Positions 52,188-61,600 of a DNA stretch of 64,000 nucleotides are shown here, piece after piece (position 1 is the first letter of the stretch; each line of letters begins with the position of its first letter). The stretch spans positions 1,302,001 to 1,366,000 of the forward strand of contig OZ241880.1 in the NCBI GenBank assembly GCA_965203505.1, written 5' to 3'. The DNA is from Bin127 sp965203505 (GTDB lineage: Bacteria > Chloroflexota > Dehalococcoidia > Lucifugimonadales > Lucifugimonadaceae). Below the pieces are notes generated by a model. The model saw only the letters and a program-made list of their open reading frames with translations, made no database searches and had not been told where the DNA came from. The translations under genes and the position numbers were made by a program.

Positions 52188-52431
52188 TCGATGGTTTCGC
52201 GTGTGTGGAGGTGAACGGGGTTGTTGGGTCGAGGTTTTTCGTGGTCGCTCAGTGCGGTGGTTTTCCAGTGGAAGGTGGTGGGCACGTCAGAGGATCGAAT
52301 TGGGACCAAATCGTTACGGGCGGCAGGTTCGAACGGTGCGCGGATGAAGTGCATGGAATTGCAATAAAATGGATCGTTTAGGTGTTCACCGAACAACGAA
52401 GGTACCGAGCGAAAAGCATCAGGAGGATTTC

Positions 52432-54888
52432 TTGCAGAAAACGCACCAAGGGCCGCCGATTGAGTTATTTTATTCGTACTCACACGAGGATGAGGAATTC
52501 AAGACCGACATGGAAACAACTCTCGCGACGCTAAAACGAGACGGTCTCTTGAACGACTGGCATGATCGCAAAATACTTCCGGGTCAACACATAAACGAGG
52601 AAATCAAAAAGCACATGGATAAATCAGACATCCTTGTGTTCCTTTTCAGCAGAGAGTTCTTTGCTTCCGAAGCGTGTGTCGAGGAATGGGATTACGCCAA
52701 ACTGCTCGCAACCGAAGGCAAGCTTATAGTTCGTATACCCATAATAGCCCGGATTTGTCCTTGGAAGGATTTCCTTGGCGATGACGATGTTTTGGCATTA
52801 CCTCAAGATGCTTGTCCAATTACAAGTTACTCTGATCCGGACGAAGCGTGGGACGAGGTATATCGAGGTATTAAAGCCGTCGTTGAGAACCTTAGGAGTA
52901 CGTTCGAACCAAAGTCCGAGTTCGAAGAATCTCTAAAAAAGACCGAATATATCGGACGTAACAAAGAGCATATCAACTTATTGGACATTTTCGTTTTTCC
53001 GCGCTTGTCGGTATTTGAGGAAGAAGATGCGCAAGGATCGTTCAATTATGCAACCGTCACAAACCATATAGATCTGCTAGAGAAAGGTAACGTCCTGATA
53101 CATGGCGACGAAAAAAGCGGAAAATCGGCACTTGCCAAATACGTTTACTTGTCCATCGTAAACGATCGACAACCTGCTCTATTCCTAGATCTTGATGACA
53201 CTGGATTGAGAGTTACCGACGGTTTTTTGGAAGCCCGTTATCGCGAGCAATTTTCAGGCGATTATGCACTCTGGTGCAAACAACGCGACAAAACATTGAT
53301 AATAGACAATTTCGCGCCTCAACGGAGGTTGTTTGATTTTATCGAGATTGCCCGAGACGTATTCGATCGTATCATCGTATTTGTCGCGTCGGATGACTAT
53401 TTATCGTATTTCAAAGACGAAAGCCGAATCGCGGATTTTAGCGAATTGCAGATTGAAGCTTTTGACTACGCTCAACAGGAGCGACTTATTGTAAAACGGC
53501 TTGATCGCTCGGACGAAAATAACACTGTCACGGATGAATATGTTGACCGGGTGGAGGACGATATCAACGCAGTAATCATCTCAAAGCGGATTGTACCTAG
53601 ATACCCTTTTTATATCCTGGCGATCCTTCAAGCGTACGAAAGTTACATGCCTGATAATATCACATTCACATCCTCGGGTCATTGCTACTACGCGTTAATC
53701 GTCGCTAGCATGATCAGAGCCGGCCTTTCGCGTACCGGGGGTGATCTCGACGCTGCCTTTAACTTCCTTGAACAATGGTCCTTCGAAAAATTTCAAGCGA
53801 ACCGAAACGACGACATTGATGAAGTCACCGTCGGCGAATTCGTTGAGAAATATAGAACTCGTTATATTATCAGGGACTCAGTTATCTCAAGGTTGACGCA
53901 AAATGTCGGCGGGATGCTTAGAAATGACGGATCGTTCCGTGAAAAATACACGTATTATTTCTTTTTGGGAAAAGCTTTGTCGGGTGATGGTGAAATATTC
54001 CGTGAAACCGTCAAAGATATGTGCCTGAATAGTCACGTTACTGAAAACAACCTCGCGTTGCAGTTCATCATCCATCATACCCAAGATACTTCTGTGATAG
54101 ATGAAATATTGGAAAACACCATGAACGCTTTGAAGGCGACTGACGTAGCGACGTTGGAACCTGTGGAAACTAGGCGGTTCCGAACGATAGTTGCGGAGTT
54201 ACCGGAAAACATAACGACCTCGGACTCGGTGAAAGAAGAACGAACGCGTGTCCGCGAGATGACGTCTGACACTGATGTTTCCGAAATGGAACCTACAGAT
54301 TCGGCGGATGAAATATTTCGAATATTGAAAAACAATAAGATTATGGGTCAAGTATTGAGGAACAAATACGGTCAACTTGAGATTACTAAAATCGAGAATA
54401 TTCTTGGAACTATTATTGACGGGGCATTACGACTGATCAATGTGGTACTCAGTAACGAAGCCGAAATTCAGGAATTTGCTGAATTGTTGGCATCTGAAAA
54501 TGAAGATTGGGACATTCACAAATTGCGTCGATTTTTGGAAATGTTCTCGTTTGCTTGGACTGTGTTGAACATATCTCAAGCCGTGAACTCAATTAATGTA
54601 CCGGAAATACGCGAAGCCGTATCGAATGTTGTAGACCGTCAAGATACTCCTGCATATGATTTGGTTGGTTACTTGAATCGACTTGACAGCGCTGACCAAC
54701 TGGGACGCGGTGAACGGGATCTGTTGAGGCGATTACTGCGTAAACACAGAGATTTGTTTATGAGACGAGTACTGTCTTTAGCTACTCAACAATACCTGAA
54801 TACGCATGCAAGTGATCCAATGCTTGAACAGTCGGTTTACGATTTGCTGCGGATTGAAAGGAAACCTCGGCTGTTGAGGGGGTTGTGA
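52432..54888 (+). CDS. TIR-STAND NTPase, candidate antiphage immune sensor
   Basis: The start is TTG 52432, five bases after a perfect AGGAGG; an in-frame ATG at 52369 has no such site. The 818-residue protein opens with a TIR domain (about 5-140): IELFYSYSHEDEEF, then SREFFASEACVEEW, where the glutamate after C is the expected NADase residue (84 or 85). A linker with YIGRNKEHI leads to a P-loop NTPase: Walker A GDEKSGKS at 225-232 and Walker B TLIIDNF at about 288-294. A long helical C-terminal half (about 400-818) is the probable sensor; it resembles no family I know. The gene is visibly AT-richer than its surroundings. TIR-NTPase proteins of this kind kill or arrest infected cells by NAD+ depletion. 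Confidence 0.85.
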   Translation: MQKTHQGPPIELFYSYSHEDEEFKTDMETTLATLKRDGLLNDWHDRKILPGQHINEEIKKHMDKSDILVFLFSREFFASEACVEEWDYAKLLATEGKLIVRIPIIARICPWKDFLGDDDVLALPQDACPITSYSDPDEAWDEVYRGIKAVVENLRSTFEPKSEFEESLKKTEYIGRNKEHINLLDIFVFPRLSVFEEEDAQGSFNYATVTNHIDLLEKGNVLIHGDEKSGKSALAKYVYLSIVNDRQPALFLDLDDTGLRVTDGFLEARYREQFSGDYALWCKQRDKTLIIDNFAPQRRLFDFIEIARDVFDRIIVFVASDDYLSYFKDESRIADFSELQIEAFDYAQQERLIVKRLDRSDENNTVTDEYVDRVEDDINAVIISKRIVPRYPFYILAILQAYESYMPDNITFTSSGHCYYALIVASMIRAGLSRTGGDLDAAFNFLEQWSFEKFQANRNDDIDEVTVGEFVEKYRTRYIIRDSVISRLTQNVGGMLRNDGSFREKYTYYFFLGKALSGDGEIFRETVKDMCLNSHVTENNLALQFIIHHTQDTSVIDEILENTMNALKATDVATLEPVETRRFRTIVAELPENITTSDSVKEERTRVREMTSDTDVSEMEPTDSADEIFRILKNNKIMGQVLRNKYGQLEITKIENILGTIIDGALRLINVVLSNEAEIQEFAELLASENEDWDIHKLRRFLEMFSFAWTVLNISQAVNSINVPEIREAVSNVVDRQDTPAYDLVGYLNRLDSADQLGRGERDLLRRLLRKHRDLFMRRVLSLATQQYLNTHASDPMLEQSVYDLLRIERKPRLLRGL

Positions 54889-54954
54889 TCTTAAAGTTGT
54901 CGAATCGCTGCGGCATTGAATTAGCAGGAGCCCCGGCCGCCGATCCGCCCCTCT

Positions 54955-54980
54955 GGATCGCGGCTTTCGCCGGGATTACG
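54955..54980. repeat. Dispersed repeat family 1, diverged copy
   Basis: Reads GGATCGCGGCTTTCGCCGGG then ATTACG, with a few substitutions from the unit at 46335. It lies in the 167-base gap after the TIR-STAND gene. Confidence 0.7.
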
Positions 54981-55055
54981 TGGATTATGCGAGAATGAGG
55001 GGTTTGCGGTAATGGCGATGTGCGGGTAGGGTTGACGGCGACTTGCTGGGGGTTG

Positions 55056-55427
55056 TTACGCGTCTTGGAGGACTCTTTGGACGAGGTCGCGGACTAGGGG
55101 GCGGTCGGCGTTGCGCTGCCAATCTTCCATCCAATCCCGCGACCTATGCCGTGAGAACTCCTCCGCGCCCGCGTAAGCGCCCGCGATCGTCGGGTCGCTA
55201 AACTCCTTTGCCAAACGCTCTGCCGCCGATTTCAACAACCGACGGTCGCCAACCGGCCACCCCCTTGCCACCGCAGCGGCAGTGACCGCGTGGGCGGCAG
55301 CTTCCCATAGCTTCATCGCCCCTTCCACCACGTCAGCCTGATCGAACGCCTCATCCGAAGCCGCCAACAGCTCAAGCGCTAGCTGGCGGTGTTGCGCGGG
55401 TAACTTGGGTTTCGTTTCCATCGTCAT
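55056..55427 (-). CDS. Small helical protein, PaREP1/HEPN-like
   Basis: This 123-residue helical protein contains ALELLAASDEAFDQADVVEGAMKLWEAAAHAVTAAAVARGWP, followed by a second helical pair ending in a tryptophan-containing segment (RSRDWMEDW). The L-A-A-S-x-x-A-x-x-x-x-D-x-x-x-G-x-x-K-x-W-x-A-A-A-H pattern is like PaREP1-type proteins, which have a HEPN-like fold. The nuclease motif Rx4-6H of toxic HEPNs is not evident. The function is unknown. It is near the TIR-STAND gene but on the opposite strand. Confidence 0.6.
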   Translation of the reverse strand: MTMETKPKLPAQHRQLALELLAASDEAFDQADVVEGAMKLWEAAAHAVTAAAVARGWPVGDRRLLKSAAERLAKEFSDPTIAGAYAGAEEFSRHRSRDWMEDWQRNADRPLVRDLVQRVLQDA

Positions 55428-55498
55428 TAGGACTCTAAATGTCGTTGTGACGTTGTGTTGGTTGTGAGGAGGGATTGAGGAATTCGGAGGGAGTGACT

Positions 55499-55618
55499 CG
55501 CGCCCCCTTTGCCTTCGGCATTTCCCCCGCGAGCGGGGGAAACCCGGGCGTCCCCGGGCATACCCCTGCGTTCGCTTCGCTCCGCGTCCCCTTTCGCAAT
55601 GCGAAAGGGGACAGTGGG
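55499..55618. repeat. Dispersed repeat family 2, copy f (main content of the 311-base gap)
   Basis: Cleanest full-length copy: CGCCCCCTTTGCCTTCGGCA module, CCCCCGCGAGCGGGGGAAAC hairpin, GGGCATACCCCTGCGTTCGC module, and a CCCCTTTCGCAATGCGAAAG hairpin. Nothing else but a family 1 copy was recognised in 55428-55738. Confidence 0.85.
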
Positions 55619-55701
55619 ACGATCACGAGGGATTGCCCCTACGGGTGTGCTGCGCGTAGGGGGCGGGTTTGGGCTAGTATGCAATGAGGTTTTGTTGATG
55701 G

Positions 55702-55724
55702 TTTCCGGCTTTCGCCGGAATGAC
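55702..55724. repeat. Dispersed repeat family 1, copy before the enolase gene
   Basis: Reads TTCCGGCTTTCGCCGGAATG then ACA. It ends 14 bases before the enolase-superfamily start codon, so it lies in that gene's leader. Confidence 0.75.
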
Positions 55725-55738
55725 AAGGGGTTTTACCC

Positions 55739-56911
55739 ATGAAGATTGTTGATGTGCGGGCTTTTCCTTTGCGGATTAGTGATCGGGGGGATGAGAAGTC
55801 GGAGGGGGCTTCGAGGCCGCCTACGATCGATTTTGGGGATTACTATGTGGATCGGTCGGCGTTTACGTCGATTTATTCGCATCATCATGAGACTACGGTT
55901 GTGCGGGTGGAGACGGATACGGGGATCGTTGGTTGGGGCGAGGGTCAATCGCCGGTGGCGCCGAATGTGACGGCGACGATTGTGCATGAGTTGGTGCGTC
56001 CGCTGGTGATGGGGCGGGACCCGTTCGATATCGAGGCGATCTGGACGCGGAATTATGGTGCGATGCGGGAGCGGGGGCATCCGACGGGTTTTTACATCGA
56101 TGCTTTGGCGGGGACGGATATTGCGTTGTATGACATCGTGGGTAAGGCGATTGGGAAGCCGGTTCATAAGATCGCTGGCGGTCGGTATCGGGATGAGATT
56201 CTGCTGTATGCGGGGATTGGTGGGACTGATCCTGTGAAGGTGGCGGATGCGGCTGAGGAGCATGTGGGGCATGGTTACAAGGCTTTGAAGTTGCACCTGC
56301 TGTTGGATGTCGAAGGGGTTGCGGAGATATGTCGGGAGGTTAGGAAGCGGGTTGGGCCGAAGGTGTGGTTGATGGTAGATACGCATATGCGGCAGACGGT
56401 GGCGAATTCGATTCTGCTGGGTCGGGAGTTGGAGAAGCTTGGTTTTACGTGGCTTGAGTCGCCGACGGTGCCGGACGATATTCCGGGTCAGGCGGAGATC
56501 ACTCGTGCGTTGGATATGGCGGTGGCGATTGGGGAGTGGACTCGGACGCGGTATGAGATGCGTGAGCAGTTTGAGCGTAGGGCGTACGACATCTTGATGC
56601 ACGATATCGGTAGGACGGGTATCACGGAGGGGCATCGGATCGCAACGGTGGCGGATACGTACAACATCCCGGTTGCGCCGCATGTGGGTGGTGGTGGGAT
56701 TCTGGCGGTGGCGGCGACTGTGGAGTGGTCGGCGTCGTGTCCGAACTTCATGATCATGGAGCACAGTCATCATGCGAACGCGCTGAAGAGTCGGATATTG
56801 AAGGATTCGTACGAGCCGGAGAACGGGTACTACAAGGTGACGGATCGGCCGGGGCTGGGTGTTGAGGTGGATGAGGGGGCGTTGGAGAGGTACGCGTTTC
56901 CTCGGGGGTAA
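55739..56911 (+). CDS. Enolase-superfamily enzyme, mandelate racemase/sugar-acid dehydratase type
   Basis: This 390-residue protein removes a proton next to a carboxylate and probably dehydrates or racemises a sugar acid. The N-terminal capping domain (MKIVDVRAFPLR; IVGWGEG) is followed by a barrel with metal ligands D214 (MVDTH), E240 (WLESP) and E266 (IGEW). K184 in ALKLH is the first lysine of the KxK motif, with H186 in the second place. D289 (HDIGRTGI) and H315 (APHVGGG) form the His-Asp base pair of the mandelate racemase subgroup. A carbohydrate kinase follows, so sugar-acid breakdown is likely. The exact substrate is unknown. Confidence 0.87.
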   Translation: MKIVDVRAFPLRISDRGDEKSEGASRPPTIDFGDYYVDRSAFTSIYSHHHETTVVRVETDTGIVGWGEGQSPVAPNVTATIVHELVRPLVMGRDPFDIEAIWTRNYGAMRERGHPTGFYIDALAGTDIALYDIVGKAIGKPVHKIAGGRYRDEILLYAGIGGTDPVKVADAAEEHVGHGYKALKLHLLLDVEGVAEICREVRKRVGPKVWLMVDTHMRQTVANSILLGRELEKLGFTWLESPTVPDDIPGQAEITRALDMAVAIGEWTRTRYEMREQFERRAYDILMHDIGRTGITEGHRIATVADTYNIPVAPHVGGGGILAVAATVEWSASCPNFMIMEHSHHANALKSRILKDSYEPENGYYKVTDRPGLGVEVDEGALERYAFPRG

Positions 56912-56912
56912 T

Positions 56913-56950
56913 TGCATGGATGGACAGGATGGGCAGGATGGATTTTGGGG
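56913..56950. repeat. Dispersed repeat family 3, copy between enolase and kinase genes
   Basis: Reads TGCATGGATGGACAGGATGG, then GCAGGATGGATTTTGGGGG. It fills the 46-base gap between the two genes. Confidence 0.75.
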
Positions 56951-56957
56951 GTAGGGA

Positions 56958-58445
56958 ATGACGAGATTGCCTTATATATTGGCGGTTGATATTGGGAGCT
57001 CGGCGGTTAAGGCTGGGTTGTATGATGCGGAGGCGAATGCGTTGCCGCATACGCTGGTATCGGTGTCGCATCAGCAGCGGACGGCGGCTGATGGGACGCA
57101 TGAGGAGGATGGGGAGGAGATTCAGCGTGCGACGGAGGTGGCGATTGATCGAGTATTGGATTTGGCGGGTGATGATGGGGAGCAGGTTGCGGGCGTTGGG
57201 TTCGATGCGATGGCGAGCACGATATTGGGCGTGGATGAGCGGCATAATCCGGTAACGCCGGTGTATACGTACGCGGATACTCGGACTGCTGCAGATGTTG
57301 ATGCGTTGCAGGAGGTTGTGGATGTGGCTGATGCGTATCAGCGGACGGGAGTGATGCAGCACACCTCGTATGTGCCGGGTCGTGTGATGTGGTTGCGTCG
57401 GACGGATTCGGAGACTTTTGGACGGATTGCTAAGTGGACTGATGTGTCGACGTTCATCTTTACTCGGTGGTTCGGTTCTACAGATGTACCGGCAAGTTAC
57501 AGCGTTTCGGCATGGAGCGGTCTGTTGAATCGGCATGAGTTGAAGTGGGATGCCGGGATGTTGGATGCTGTGGGTATTGAGCGATCGAATTTGCCGAGAT
57601 TGGCGCCGTACAGCGAGGGTCAGGTCGGGTTGTGTCCGGTGTATTCGGTGCGCTGGCCGCAACTGGCGGAGGTGCCGTTTTACTTAGCGGTCGGTGATGG
57701 CGCGGCGGTGAACATCGGTTCTGGTTGCACGGACCGTCGGAATATCGCGCTGACGGTGGGGACGACGGCTGCGATGAGGTTGGTTGTCGACCATCCGGGG
57801 GATGCTGTGGCGCCGGTTGTGCCGAAGGGTTTGTGGGGTTATATTTTGCGAGGTGATCGGACGTTGCTAGGGGGTGCGTTTAGCGAAGGTGGGAATGTTG
57901 TGGAGTGGGCTTTGGGTAGTTTGAATCTGCCGCCGTTGGAGATGTTGAACGAGGCTTTGGCTGATGTTGAGCCTGATGGGCATGGTTTGACGGTATTGCC
58001 GTTTATCGCTGGTGAACGGGCGGTTGGCTGGTCGACCAATGCGAGTGGTGTGATCAAGGGATTGAGGGTTTCGACGTCTGGGCTGGATATATTGCAGGCA
58101 TTGATGGAGTCGGTGGCTTATCGGTTTTCGTTAGTGGCGGATCTTTTGGAGGGTGAGATGGATGAGGATCGGATCTTCATCGCGGGCGGCGGAGCGATGA
58201 CGAATTCTCCGTGGTGGTTGCAGACGATGGCGGATGTTCTGGGAGGTGAGGTGCATGTTCCGTCGGAGGAGCAGGCGACGAGCAGGGGCGCGGCGATCTT
58301 GGCGCTGAGTGCGCTTGGAGTCTGGGAAGGGTTTGATGACGTGATGCCGGAGATTGCGAGAGTTTACCGGCCTAGGGAAGAGATAAGTGGGATTTACCGG
58401 AAGGCGATCGAGCGTCAGGGGGAGTTGTATGACGCGGTGATTTGA
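56958..58445 (+). CDS. FGGY-family carbohydrate kinase (gluconokinase-like)
   Basis: This 495-residue kinase belongs to the ASKHA fold. It has the N-terminal phosphate loop AVDIGSSAVKAGLYD, a GFDAMASTILGVD strand, the phosphate-2 loop TVGTTAAMRL in the C-terminal half, and the adenosine motif FIAGGGAMTNSPWWLQTMADVLG. Length and motif spacing are normal for FGGY kinases acting on gluconate, xylulose or related sugars. Lying 46 bases after the enolase-superfamily gene, it probably phosphorylates the product or a related sugar acid. Substrate specificity cannot be read from the sequence. Confidence 0.88.
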   Translation: MTRLPYILAVDIGSSAVKAGLYDAEANALPHTLVSVSHQQRTAADGTHEEDGEEIQRATEVAIDRVLDLAGDDGEQVAGVGFDAMASTILGVDERHNPVTPVYTYADTRTAADVDALQEVVDVADAYQRTGVMQHTSYVPGRVMWLRRTDSETFGRIAKWTDVSTFIFTRWFGSTDVPASYSVSAWSGLLNRHELKWDAGMLDAVGIERSNLPRLAPYSEGQVGLCPVYSVRWPQLAEVPFYLAVGDGAAVNIGSGCTDRRNIALTVGTTAAMRLVVDHPGDAVAPVVPKGLWGYILRGDRTLLGGAFSEGGNVVEWALGSLNLPPLEMLNEALADVEPDGHGLTVLPFIAGERAVGWSTNASGVIKGLRVSTSGLDILQALMESVAYRFSLVADLLEGEMDEDRIFIAGGGAMTNSPWWLQTMADVLGGEVHVPSEEQATSRGAAILALSALGVWEGFDDVMPEIARVYRPREEISGIYRKAIERQGELYDAVI

Positions 58446-58465
58446 GGGGGGCGGCAGCTTTGGTA

Positions 58466-58530
58466 CGGGCATCCCCCTGCGAATTTCGCTGCGCTTATTC
58501 GCGTCCCCCTTCGCGGGGCGAAAGGGGAGT
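58466..58530. repeat. Dispersed repeat family 2, copy g
   Basis: Contains GGCATCCCCCTGCGAATTTC and the hairpin CCCCCTTCGCGGGGCGAAAG. It is the last copy of the family seen in the window. Confidence 0.8.
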
Positions 58531-58639
58531 GTTGTTTGGTTTTCAATCGCGTGGTATGGCATGGATTCGTGGTGTTTCGGTTGTCTAGACTGGTTTTATC
58601 GAATGACCGCGCGCCAATCTTTGGTAGTCGGAACCGTAA

Positions 58640-61600
58640 TTGAAATTGTTAGGGGCCATACCTGCCCAGCTCTCAAATGTTGGGGTTCTGTTTGTTGCGG
58701 CGGTGATTTGCACGGTTCTGGTGGTGGTTGCGGCGATAGGTTTCAGTGCTTGTACTTCGGACGAAGAGCCGACCGCTGAGCCTTTCCAGACTCGGACGCC
58801 GACGCCGGTACCTCCGACGGCGGTTCCGACATCAACACCTGTACCCCCGACGGATACTGCAACTCCTACGCCGGTTCCTCCGACTCCTACCTACACGCCG
58901 ACGCCAGTTCCTCCGACTGCCGAGCCGACAGTAGCGCCGACGTCGACGGCTGTTCCTCCGACGGCGACTCCTAGTCCGGTTCCAGCACCGCCGACGGCGA
59001 CGCCGACTCCGGTACCTCCGACGGCTACTCCGACACCGATTCCGCCCACGCCTACACCGGCACCAACGGCGGCTCCGACACCGGTGCCAGCTTCGTATCG
59101 CATTGATTCTCTGGAATGGGATGTGCGCGGATCGGAGGGCGACAAGATTGCGGTCAGTTTCACGTTGAAGGTCACGAATAGTGGTGAGGCGCGAGGCGCG
59201 GATGGTGTACCGATCAGAGCGGAAATAAATGGTGTGGCGTCCGGTGACGTGGCGGATGCGCCGGCGTTGGATGGTGGAGAAAGTACGACGTTGGTATTCG
59301 ATCTGCGGTTGGACCCGGGTCAACAGCAGGTTAGGTTGATGTTGCATGATTCCGACTCGCTGATCGCGCTGGACCTGTTGGCGTCGGATATCGAACTTAC
59401 GCCGCTGCACTATCAGGTGGTGGCGGATGGCCAGGTCTCGATCGGTGTCAAGTTGTCCAACAATGGGACGTTGGCGACGCGTCCGGTGCAGATAATCGCG
59501 CTCAATAACGTCGTGGCCACGGTGCAACCTATCGAGGCTGGGCAATCTGTGGATTTGGCGTTCGTGTTGGATTTGGCGGTCGGGAAACACAGCATTGAGG
59601 TAACGGCGGCGGCCGATGAGCGGGAAGCGAAGCTGTCGAACAATTCGGCCACGGTGGATGTTGAGGTCGATTACGTTTCGTTGGCGTTGGAAGCGGGTTC
59701 GGCGCGTGCGATCGGATTCATCAGGAACGGTTCGGCGAACGTGGAGATCGACTTCACGGTGAGGAATATCGGCGTTGCGACGAGCGGAGTGTTTGAAGTC
59801 GCTATTGCGTGCCCGGGTGCGACGGAGACGACGTGCGATGGTGATGTGGAGGTCGGACCGCTTGCGCCGGGCGGTATCCACACCGGTACGATTGATGCGG
59901 TCTTACCGCAAGGTGTAAGCGGCGTCGTGATATTCGCTGGCGAGCTCGAGTACGGCTATCGCTATGGGGACACGAACGCGATTCCGGTCACGCTCGATGT
60001 TCCGCTGCAGCCGGATATCTCTCCGGTGTTCGAGGTGCATGCGGGATTGATCGGTTACTACTCCAACGGCGATGGTGAGATCGTGGTTTCGGCGACGCTT
60101 CGTAACGACGGTGCGGAGCCGGTACCGGGGGAATTCCCGATTGGAATTTCATGTTTGCAAGACGGTGAGTTGATTCCGGGTTGTGGGGACGTGATCACGC
60201 TAGATCTGAAGGACGGTTTCGGGCCATCAACCGGGTCGGCGGTTGTGCGAGCTCCGGCTGGTGAGATCGAAATAATGTCTGAAGGCGGCGAGATCGTCGG
60301 CATTGATGAGGATTTGACGGTATCCCAGATCGTCGTGGTGCCGGAACGCATCGTGAATGTGGACCGTCATCTGTGGCGGTGTTTCTCGGAGATTTTGCCG
60401 AGAGAAGATTTCCCGCGGGGCAACTGCAGCGGTCGTGATGGCGATGTGGTGAGCAAGTGGCCGCAGGACGAGCCGGTGACGATCTGGATCAACGGGTTGT
60501 CGACGTACGAGGAACAGTTGCAAGACACCCTTCAAACGTTGGCGCCTCAACTCAACATCAGCTACCAGTTGGTACCGGAGGAGAGACGGGCCGCGATCGC
60601 CGCTTATGTGGGAATAACGGCGGATGATGCGCGATCGCTGGGCTTTATCAGGTGTGACGGCTTCTGGGGTTGCACGAACTATGAGACGGATGAGAACGGT
60701 GAGGTAGTGGGTGCGGAGATCGTGATATTCACCATCGACGACGCGCGTTTACGTCAGTTGAGGTTGATCGACGAATCGGTGCGTTACGCGATGATCCAGA
60801 GCTTGCTTTCGGTGTTGGTTCCGATGGGGTACAGGGACGTGCCAGACAGCATCATGAGCATAGACCGCGGTCTGCTCGAACCTGAGATGACCGAATCTGA
60901 CCGAGAAATCGTGAGGATTTTGACCCATCCGCTAGTTGAGACCGGCGACACGACGGAGGATATTCGTGAGTTGATTGTGTTCTCGGACGAGGTTTTGGAT
61001 CCGCCGGAAGCTATGGCGCCGTCGAATATTGAGATCGTGGAGAGGGCTCGACTGAAGCTGTACGATTCTGGTTCGGCCTTGTTCAACATGCGCGGTGGCT
61101 GGTCTGGTGGGACTTGTATCGACAATTTCGGACCGTCGCAGGTGACTGTTGCGGAGTTCGCGTCGCATCGAGGATTGCACTATCGCTTGACGGATGCGTC
61201 GGAACGCTTCTTCGTGTTCCTTCGATCTGAGGATGGTCGTGCGGAGTACTGGGACGGCGGCAGCAGGGCTTGGCGCAGGTTCTCGGCGATCGACGAGCAG
61301 GCGCTAATTGACGATACGGCGTGGAATCCGCAGTATTCGGACCCGATGGTTCTGCTGGCGTCGGCGCTGTTGTTCGGAGAAGATCTATTGACTGAGGTCG
61401 GTCGGGATGACGAAGAGGTGGAGTTCCGCATTGAGCGTTTCCGAGCGTACGCGGCACCATCTTGGACGGACGAGGCGGTGATGGCTGCGTCGTTCACGAT
61501 CAACTTGCAAAATTACGAAATCGAGTCGTTCGCGATGGAATGGTCGTTCGACGTACGCGGTTTGGTGTGCGACGAGTACAACGTTGAGGCGAACTTGATC

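Noticed and set aside
52320..52340. GGTTCGAA-like sequence suggesting a tRNA T-loop
   Set aside because: No acceptor, D or anticodon stems can be folded around it.
55733..56917. Long antisense frame opposite the enolase gene
   Set aside because: It is rich in Arg, His and Pro and mirrors the codon bias of the + strand gene, which has all the catalytic motifs of its family.
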